Assembly: GCA_023412175.1 (NCBI GenBank)
Contig: JAEYOB010000360.1
Span: 1 to 11,233 of the forward strand
Length of the DNA: 11,233 nucleotides
Direction of reading: 5' to 3'
From: Pseudomonadota bacterium
GTDB taxonomy: Bacteria > Pseudomonadota > Alphaproteobacteria > Azospirillales > Azospirillaceae
Shown here: piece after piece, positions 7,601 through 11,233 of the stretch
Layout of the letters: each line of letters begins with the position of its first letter
Position numbering within the stretch: position 1 is the stretch's first letter
Made by a program: the position numbers and the translations under genes
The notes under the pieces: generated by a model
The model's database searches: none
Seen by the model: only the letters and a program-made list of their open reading frames with translations
Told to the model about the DNA's origin: nothing

Positions 7601-9894
7601 CCGTTCTCACCAAGCCTCAGCGCATTGGCACGCCGACACCGCTGGTCGACGGCGTCGAGAAGGTCACCGGCCGTGCCAAGTACACCGCAGACCTGCCGGC
7701 GCAGGGCGCGCTGGCTGGGCGCATCCTGCGCAGTCCGATACCGCACGGCATCATCCGCCGCATCGACACCGCAGAAGCCGAGCGGCTTCCCGGCGTCATG
7801 GCCGTCGTGACCGCCGCCGATTGTGCTGTTCCCTTCGGCGTGCTGCCGATCGCCCAAAACGAGTACCCGCTTGCCCGCGACAAGGTGCGCTACCGCGGCG
7901 AGCCGGTGGCGGCGGTCGCCGCCGTCGACGAAGAGACGGCAGTCCGGGCGCTGGCGCTGATCCGTCTCGACCTCGAACCTCTGCCGGCCTACTTCGAGAG
8001 TGCCAAGGCACGGGCTCCGGGCGCCGTCCTGCTACACGACAACAAGCCCGGCAACGTCGAGCGCGAGGTGCACAACGAGTTCGGCGATGTCGCATCCGGC
8101 TTTGCCGTCGCCGCCCTCGTGCGCGAGCGCCGCTTCAGCTTCGCTGAGATCAATCATGCACACCTGGAACTGAACGCCACGCTTGCCGAATACGACCCCG
8201 AGCGCGGCTGGCTGACGCTGCATTCCACCACCCAAGTGCCCTACTACGTACACCTGATCGTCGCCCAGTGCCTGGAGATGGACACCGCGCGCGTCCGCGT
8301 GATCAAGCCGTTCCTCGGCGGCGGCTTCGGCGCCCGCACCGAGGCGTTGGGTTTCGAGATCATCGCCGCGCTGCTGGCCCGCAAAGCGGGCGGAACGGTA
8401 CGTCTCCTGCTCTCGCGCGAGGAGACTTTCCTCACTCACCGCGGCCGGCCGCAGGCGGAGATCACTCTCAAGCTCGGCATGACCCGCGACGGGCGTCTCA
8501 CCGCCTGTGCGGCTGAGTGCACGCAGCGCGGCGGCGCGTACGCCGGCTACGGCATCATCACCATCCTCTACGCCGGTGCGCTGCTGCACGGGCTCTACGA
8601 TATCCCGGCGGTCAAGTACGACGGTTGGCGGGTCTACGCCAATCTACCGCCCTGTGGGGCGATGCGCGGCCACGGTACGGTCGACATGCGCGCCGCCTTC
8701 GAGGCACTGCTCGATGAGATGGCCGGCGAGCTGGGGCTCGACCCGTTCGCCGTGCGCCGTGCCAATCTGCTGAGCGCGCCGACGGCGACGCTGATGGCGC
8801 AAAAGGTCCTGAGCTACGGCCTGCCGGAGTGCCTGGACCGCGTCGAGGCGGCGTCGGGCTGGAAGGAGCGCCGTGGGCGGATGCCGCCGGGGCGCGGGCT
8901 GGGCATGGCCTGCTCGCACTTCGTCTCCGGCACTTCGACGCCGAAGCACTGGACCGGCGAACCGCACGCGGTGATCAACCTCAAGCTCGACTTCGACGGC
9001 GGCATTACCATCCTGACCGGCGCCTCGGACATCGGCCAGGGCTCCTCCACCATCGTCACCCAAGTGGTGGGCGAGGTGCTGGGCTGCGACTGGTCGCGGC
9101 TGCGCGTGGTCAGCACCGACAGCGCGCTAACGCCCAAGGACAACGGCAGCTACTCCTCACGCGTTACCTTTATGGTCGGCAACGCCGCCCTCCAAGCGGC
9201 GGAGAACCTGAAGGCCATTCTGATGGCCGCCGCCGCCCGCCGGCTCGACGCCCGGCCGGAGGAAATCGAGTGCCTGGGCGAGTCCTTCCACGTCGCCCAC
9301 AGCCAGGACCCGGGGCTGTCCTTCTCCGAGGTGGTGAAGGAGGCTTTGATCGACACCGGCACCATTACCGTCAAGGGCACCTTCACCTGTCCCAAGGAGT
9401 TCCAGGGTGACAAGGCGATCCGCGGCAGCGCCATCGGCGCCTCCATGGGCTTCTCCTATGCCGCCGTGGTGGTGGAGTGCTCGGTCGACCCGGTGACCGC
9501 CAAGGTGAACGTGCACAAGGTTTGGGTGGCCAGCGACGTGGGCCGGGCGCTCAACCCGCTGGCCGTCGAGGGACAGACCCAGGGGGCGGTTTGGATGGGT
9601 CTGGGCCAAGCGCTGTCGGAGGAGACGCGCTGGGACGAGGGCCGCGGCCTTGCTGTCAACCTGCTCGATTACCGGGTGCCGACCATGGCCGAGAGCCCGG
9701 AGATCGAGGTGCACATCGTCGAGAGCATCGACCCCAACGGCCCGTTCGGCGCTAAGGAGGCCAGCGAAGGGCCGCTGGCCGGCAGCATCGGCGCGCTGAT
9801 GAACGCCGTGCACGATGCCGTCGGCGTGCGCGCCCACGCTGTACCGCTGACGCCGGACTACATCGCCGACCTGCTGGACGCCAAAGGAGACTGA
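7597..9894 (+). CDS. hcrA: 4-hydroxybenzoyl-CoA reductase, alpha subunit (molybdenum-molybdopterin)
   Basis: This 765-residue catalytic subunit of the xanthine oxidase family should remove the para-hydroxyl of 4-hydroxybenzoyl-CoA reductively, giving benzoyl-CoA and water. The first domain (about 15-130) is the hammerhead domain, followed by the molybdopterin-binding domain. Cofactor motifs include [12 protein letters not shown] (238-249), [12 protein letters not shown] (352-363), [13 protein letters not shown] (478-490) and [10 protein letters not shown] (716-725); Glu721 aligns with the active-site glutamate of xanthine oxidase. The start at 7597 is preceded by GGAGG (7585-7589) and overlaps the hcrC stop; an earlier in-frame ATG (7528) lies inside hcrC and is discarded. 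Length is close to the Thauera HcrA as I recall it (about 769). Molybdopterin cofactor assembly genes are not in the window. Confidence 0.94.
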   Translation: MTVLTKPQRIGTPTPLVDGVEKVTGRAKYTADLPAQGALAGRILRSPIPHGIIRRIDTAEAERLPGVMAVVTAADCAVPFGVLPIAQNEYPLARDKVRYRGEPVAAVAAVDEETAVRALALIRLDLEPLPAYFESAKARAPGAVLLHDNKPGNVEREVHNEFGDVASGFAVAALVRERRFSFAEINHAHLELNATLAEYDPERGWLTLHSTTQVPYYVHLIVAQCLEMDTARVRVIKPFLGGGFGARTEALGFEIIAALLARKAGGTVRLLLSREETFLTHRGRPQAEITLKLGMTRDGRLTACAAECTQRGGAYAGYGIITILYAGALLHGLYDIPAVKYDGWRVYANLPPCGAMRGHGTVDMRAAFEALLDEMAGELGLDPFAVRRANLLSAPTATLMAQKVLSYGLPECLDRVEAASGWKERRGRMPPGRGLGMACSHFVSGTSTPKHWTGEPHAVINLKLDFDGGITILTGASDIGQGSSTIVTQVVGEVLGCDWSRLRVVSTDSALTPKDNGSYSSRVTFMVGNAALQAAENLKAILMAAAARRLDARPEEIECLGESFHVAHSQDPGLSFSEVVKEALIDTGTITVKGTFTCPKEFQGDKAIRGSAIGASMGFSYAAVVVECSVDPVTAKVNVHKVWVASDVGRALNPLAVEGQTQGAVWMGLGQALSEETRWDEGRGLAVNLLDYRVPTMAESPEIEVHIVESIDPNGPFGAKEASEGPLAGSIGALMNAVHDAVGVRAHAVPLTPDYIADLLDAKGD

Positions 9895-9897
9895 GCC

Positions 9898-10893
9898 ATG
9901 ACGCTGATGCCTTCCTTCCGCCTGCACCGTCCGGACTCGATCACGGAGGCAGTGGCCGCGCTGGCGGCGGTACCGGGCGGGCGGCCACTCGCCGGCGGCA
10001 CCGACCTACTGGTCAATCTGCGGCGCGGCATGGGTGACCCGCCGGCGCTGGTCGACCTGTCGGCGGTGGGCGGGCTCGACCGCCTGGAGGTTGGCGAGGC
10101 CGGCCTCACCCTCGGTGCCACCGTCAGCTTAGCGCGGATCGCCGAGGACACGCGGGTCCGGGAGCACTGGCCGGCCCTAGCGCAGGCGGCGGCGTCAGTC
10201 GCCGGACCGACCCACCGCGAGGTGGCGACGCTGGCCGGCAACCTGTGCCAGGAGACGCGTTGTGTGTTCGTCAACCAAAGCGACTGGTGGCGCGCCGGCA
10301 ACGGCTATTGCCTGAAACTGAAGGGCGAGGTCTGCCACGTGGTCAAGAAGAGTGAGCGCTGCTACGCCGTGTACGCTGGCGACGTGGCGCCGGCCCTGAT
10401 GGTGCTGGGTGCTGAGGCCGAGGTGCAGGGCTCCGGAAACCCGCGCCGCCTGGCGTTGGCCGACCTGTACCACGAGGAGGGCCGTTCACACCTGACGCTG
10501 CTGCCGGGCGAGATCATCACCGCCGTCCACCTGCCGCCGCCGGGTGGCGTCGTTGCGGGCTACGCCAAGGTCCGGGTCCGTGCTTCGGTCGATTTCCCGC
10601 TGGCTGGCGTCGCCATCGCGCTGCGGCGGGAGGGCGGGAGGCTGGCCAGCCTGCGGGTGGCACTGACCGGGGTCGCCTCGGCGCCGGTGGCCGTGCCAGG
10701 GCTCGATGGTCTGGAGGGGCAGCCTTGGTCGGAGGCCGCGGCGACCACACTCTCCGATGCCGTCCGCAAGGCGTGCAACGCCGTCAAAACCACCGTCATG
10801 ACGCCGAAGTACCGCCGTCGCGGCGCTGCGGCGTCGGCTGTCCGGCTAACGGAAGCGCTGTGGAACCCTCAGGCCGCCGAGCAGCCCGGCTGA
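9898..10893 (+). CDS. hcrB: 4-hydroxybenzoyl-CoA reductase, beta subunit (FAD and [4Fe-4S])
   Basis: This 331-residue FAD subunit takes electrons from ferredoxin and passes them to HcrC and HcrA. The FAD motifs are LAGGTDLLVNLRRG (31-44) and TLAGNLCQ (111-118). Between them and the rest of the domain is the insertion that marks this enzyme, with Cys122, Cys138, Cys146 and Cys155 (within CVFVNQSDWWRAGNGYC, VCHVV and RCYAVYAGD). This is the [4Fe-4S]-binding loop known from Thauera HcrB, with the same residue numbers as I remember them. Ordinary xanthine-oxidase-type FAD subunits lack it. The AGGAGA site and ATG follow hcrA by 3 bp. No clear intrinsic terminator follows. Confidence 0.95.
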   Translation: MTLMPSFRLHRPDSITEAVAALAAVPGGRPLAGGTDLLVNLRRGMGDPPALVDLSAVGGLDRLEVGEAGLTLGATVSLARIAEDTRVREHWPALAQAAASVAGPTHREVATLAGNLCQETRCVFVNQSDWWRAGNGYCLKLKGEVCHVVKKSERCYAVYAGDVAPALMVLGAEAEVQGSGNPRRLALADLYHEEGRSHLTLLPGEIITAVHLPPPGGVVAGYAKVRVRASVDFPLAGVAIALRREGGRLASLRVALTGVASAPVAVPGLDGLEGQPWSEAAATTLSDAVRKACNAVKTTVMTPKYRRRGAAASAVRLTEALWNPQAAEQPG

Positions 10894-10895
10894 AC

Positions 10896-10915
10896 GGTTC
10901 TGTTGCAACAAAGTT
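10896..10915. repeat. IS-end-like sequence with a TGTTGCAACA palindrome
   Basis: Two bases after the hcrB stop codon lies GGTTCTGTTGCAACAAAGTT, which resembles an IS6-type terminal repeat (GGCTCTGTTGCAAAGTT) with three extra bases. It includes the perfect palindrome TGTTGCAACA (10901-10910). No transposase is visible in the following 200 bp, so it would be a solitary end. Alternatively it is a regulatory site: TTGCAACAA also occurs upstream of hcrC (7045-7053). Confidence 0.3.
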
Positions 10916-10968
10916 TGACGCTGGGTGCGGAGAGCCGCGGCATTGGTAACCTCGCGCCCGCTGCCTCA

Positions 10969-11000
10969 GCTTTAGCTCTGGCGAATTATACGAGCTAAGC
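10969..11000 (+). other. Imperfect stem-loop in the hcrB-fixA gap
   Basis: GCT-T-TAGCTC (10969-10978) pairs with GAGCTAAGC (10992-11000) as a 9-bp stem with one bulged T and a 13-nt loop. No T-run follows, so it is at best a weak terminator or a leader structure between hcrB and fixA. The remaining 10916-11027 sequence shows nothing else I can name. Confidence 0.3.
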
Positions 11001-11027
11001 AAGGCCATCTCGGTCCATCGAAGGGAC

Positions 11028-11068
11028 TCGACTTATGTGGCATTGTAGTACCATAATACGATTATACG
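11028..11068 (+). promoter_or_regulatory. Candidate fixA promoter with AT-rich inverted repeat
   Basis: TCGACT (11028-11033) and CATAAT (11052-11057) are 18 bp apart and match sigma-70 consensus at 4 and 5 positions respectively. Over the -10 lies the inverted repeat ATAAT-ACG-ATTAT (11053-11065), and ATTATACG at 11061-11068 repeats a copy at 10985-10992. Together with the 224-bp gap this suggests that fixA has its own promoter. A -24/-12 reading of TGGCATTGTAGTACCA fails at the essential GC. Confidence 0.27.
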
Positions 11069-11117
11069 CGGCGCATTGTGCCTCCTGCCGCAGCGCGTCC
11101 CGACAGAGGAGACCGGC

Positions 11118-11233
11118 ATGCACATCGTCGTCTGTATCAAACAGGTTCCGGACAGCGCGCAGATCCGCATCCATCCGGTGACCAACACCATCATGCGCCA
11201 GGGGGTGCCGGCGATCATCAACCCCTTCGACCT
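11118..11233 (+). CDS. fixA: Electron transfer flavoprotein beta subunit, FixA type (partial, runs off right edge)
   Basis: The first 38 codons are visible, starting MHIVVCIKQVPDSAQI and continuing with VTNTIMRQGVPAIINPFDL. This is the start of the FixA form of the ETF beta subunit found in diazotrophs such as Azotobacter and Rhodospirillum, as I remember it, rather than of the general fatty-acid-oxidation ETF. AGGAG (11107-11111) stands 6 nt before the ATG. FixA normally works with FixB, FixC and FixX, in a complex that oxidises NADH and splits electrons between quinone and ferredoxin or flavodoxin. Here it follows hcrB on the same strand after 224 bp, so it could feed low-potential electrons to the reductase, to nitrogenase, or to both. 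The following genes are outside the window, so the full fix set cannot be confirmed. Confidence 0.88.
   Translation, partial: MHIVVCIKQVPDSAQIRIHPVTNTIMRQGVPAIINPFD

Noticed and set aside
11036..11051. Sigma-54 -24/-12 promoter for fixA (TGGCATTGTAGTACCA)
   Set aside because: The -24 GG is present but the essential GC at -12 reads CC, and no TGT-N10-ACA NifA site was found in the gap.
11081..11111. Leader CCTCCT pairing with the fixA ribosome site as a translational switch
   Set aside because: Only about five base pairs with AGGAG; such short complementarity is common by chance.

Overview
The window is GC-rich proteobacterial DNA carrying a peripheral pathway for anaerobic use of 4-hydroxybenzoate: uptake, activation to a CoA thioester, and reductive removal of the ring hydroxyl to give benzoyl-CoA. 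The best guess for the host is an alphaproteobacterium of the Rhodospirillales/Azospirillum-Magnetospirillum kind. The reasons are the gamma-alpha-beta order of the reductase genes (as in Rhodopseudomonas hbaBCD), the FixA type at the right edge, and the transposon types. A betaproteobacterium is not excluded.

Layout. Positions 1-42 (minus) are the first 14 codons of an IS5-superfamily transposase running off the left edge. Positions 124-6392 (minus) hold a six-gene operon, read from right to left: Tat-type periplasmic binding protein, permeases LivH and LivM, ATPases LivG and LivF, then a benzoate/4-hydroxybenzoate-CoA ligase. Adjacent genes overlap by 4 or 8 bp or lie 4-60 bp apart. A perfect 9-bp stem-loop follows the binding-protein stop codon. 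Positions 6393-7126 form a 734-bp divergent control region that also contains mobile-element debris: a 56-codon IS5/IS903-type transposase remnant with one likely IS end, and a 39-bp inverted-repeat unit between 6-bp direct repeats. Next to hcrC is a cluster of AACAAT/ATTGTT half-sites that looks like an operator.

Positions 7127-10893 (plus) encode the three subunits of 4-hydroxybenzoyl-CoA reductase, hcrC (2x[2Fe-2S]), hcrA (molybdopterin) and hcrB (FAD plus an extra [4Fe-4S] loop), translationally coupled. The diagnostic feature is the cysteine-bearing insertion in HcrB, which separates this enzyme from ordinary xanthine-oxidase relatives. After a 224-bp gap, an electron-transfer-flavoprotein beta subunit of the FixA type starts at 11118 and runs off the right edge.

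How it works together (inference): the ABC transporter brings in the aromatic acid, the ligase traps it as a CoA ester, and HcrCAB removes the hydroxyl using low-potential electrons. A FixABCX-type bifurcating complex, whose first gene appears at the edge, could supply those electrons through ferredoxin. Benzoyl-CoA reductase, a ferredoxin gene and a dedicated regulator are not in the window.
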